Shown here piece after piece: positions 63,371 through 64,000 of a stretch of DNA of 64,000 nt (its first letter is position 1; each line of letters begins with the position of its first letter). Origin of the DNA: Loktanella fryxellensis (GTDB taxonomy: Bacteria; Pseudomonadota; Alphaproteobacteria; Rhodobacterales; Rhodobacteraceae); contig NZ_FOCI01000001.1 in NCBI RefSeq assembly GCF_900110065.1, forward strand, positions 372,001-436,000, read 5' to 3'. Below the pieces are notes generated by a model. The model was not told the DNA's origin, made no database searches, and was given only the letters and a program-made list of their open reading frames with translations. Made by a program: the position numbers and the translations under genes.

Positions 63371-64000
63371 ATGAACAAACCGTCAGACAATCCCGCAGAT
63401 CCATTCAAGAAGGCGCTTGCCGAGGCCACCAAGGTCATGGCGAACGATCCCGATCTGACGGTCAGCTACTCCGTCGATCCGGCGGGACAGACCGCCGACA
63501 CGATCCGCCTGCCGCAGGTCAGCCGTCGCATGACGCGCAGCGAAGTGCTGCTGGCGCGCGGCACCGCCGACGCCTTCGCGCTGCGGCACAAGTTCCACGA
63601 CGCGGCCACATCCGCCCGCTATGCACCGCAGGGCGCGATGGCGCGCGACATCTACGACGCGATGGAAACCGCCCGGATCGAGGCGGTGGGCGCGCAATAC
63701 ATGCCGGGCACTGCCGGCAACATCGACGCCAAGATCGGCAACGAGGCGATGCGCAAGGGCTATGCCCAGATCACCGCGTCTTCGGACGCGCCGCTGGCTG
63801 TCGCCGCGGGCTATCTCATCCGCAATCTGGCGACAGGCCGCGACCTGCCGGACGGGGCGGACAACGTGATGAACCTGTGGCGCGGGTTCATCGAAAATCA
63901 GGCGGGCGGCACGCTCGACGGATTGGCCGACACGCTGTCGGACCAGCGCAGCTTTGCCCGCTTCACCCGCCAGATCATCAAGGATCTGGGCTATGGCGAC
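63371..64000 (+). CDS. cobT: Cobaltochelatase subunit CobT, C-terminus cut by window edge
   Basis: Large subunit of the aerobic cobaltochelatase AAA+ complex, partner of CobS. The first 210 codons are visible (MNKPSDNPADPFKKALAEAT, SYSVDPAGQTADTIRLPQVSRRM, VLLARGTADAFALRHKFHD, YMPGTAGNIDAKIGNEAM). The C-terminal VWA domain lies beyond the window. The ATG at 63371 has no good ribosome site but overlaps the TGA of an upstream small frame (ATGA), which may help initiation. Confidence 0.96.
   Translation, partial: MNKPSDNPADPFKKALAEATKVMANDPDLTVSYSVDPAGQTADTIRLPQVSRRMTRSEVLLARGTADAFALRHKFHDAATSARYAPQGAMARDIYDAMETARIEAVGAQYMPGTAGNIDAKIGNEAMRKGYAQITASSDAPLAVAAGYLIRNLATGRDLPDGADNVMNLWRGFIENQAGGTLDGLADTLSDQRSFARFTRQIIKDLGYGD

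Overview
The window is GC-rich chromosomal DNA from an alphaproteobacterium, most likely a marine-type Rhodobacterales (Roseobacter relative). The order dnaG-rpoD, a UPF0335 (DUF2312) protein, a DUF2155 protein next to an NDUFA12-like complex I subunit, the aerobic cobaltochelatase genes cobS/cobT, a DUF2256 protein, Hint-domain RTX proteins and a characteristic intergenic terminator-like repeat all fit this group. I assign no genus. No insertion sequence, prophage, CRISPR array or rRNA was seen; one tRNA (Thr, UGU) is present. The window is cut inside rpoD on the left and inside cobT on the right.

Layout. 1-5.4 kb (minus): rpoD, dnaG and two overlapping hotdog thioesterases. 5.5-6.7 kb: a predicted metal (manganese-type) exporter behind a Fur-like palindrome. 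6.8-14.8 kb (plus): a fatty-acid degradation cluster with two tandem MerR regulators, a LiuR-like operator, acyl-CoA dehydrogenase, a GST, thiolase, an NTF2-like protein and FadJ, closed by a strong terminator. 15-19 kb: tRNA-Thr, an orphan FbpB-like permease and small conserved proteins. 19.3-25.4 kb (minus): a signalling island of a DUF2083 XRE regulator, a receiver-only protein, a 2-TM protein and a symporter-histidine kinase fusion, followed by a FliM/FliN-like protein. 25.7-31 kb (plus), divergent from that island: a complete five-gene Liv-type ABC importer. 31-34 kb: accB, accC, aat. 33.9-37.4 kb (minus): DUF2155, NDUFA12-like, RidA, clpX, clpP.

37.7-43.6 kb is one 1,951-residue RTX protein ending in a Hint domain. 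43.7-48.7 kb holds a D-lyxose isomerase, a gamma-glutamyl hydrolase, the malate synthase G-GlcG operon and DUF2256. 49-57.6 kb is mostly housekeeping: pepN, a PlsC-type acyltransferase, a lytic transglycosylase, gatB, BolA and a J-domain protein. 57.7-59.6 kb (minus) carries an ECF sigma/anti-sigma pair upstream of a Tat-exported MsrB. 59.8-64 kb holds cobS and cobT, separated by a 2.5 kb insert with a lipoprotein, a redoxin-2OG-oxygenase fusion and an FMN reductase.

The most unusual signal is at 60,793-60,866. A 17-bp tandem repeat forms four overlapping six-residue mini-ORFs, each sharing ATGA with the next. They link the cobS stop to the following start as a possible translation-reinitiation relay. 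Second is the 20.4-25.4 kb signalling island, whose domains suggest short-chain carboxylate sensing tied to the divergent importer.
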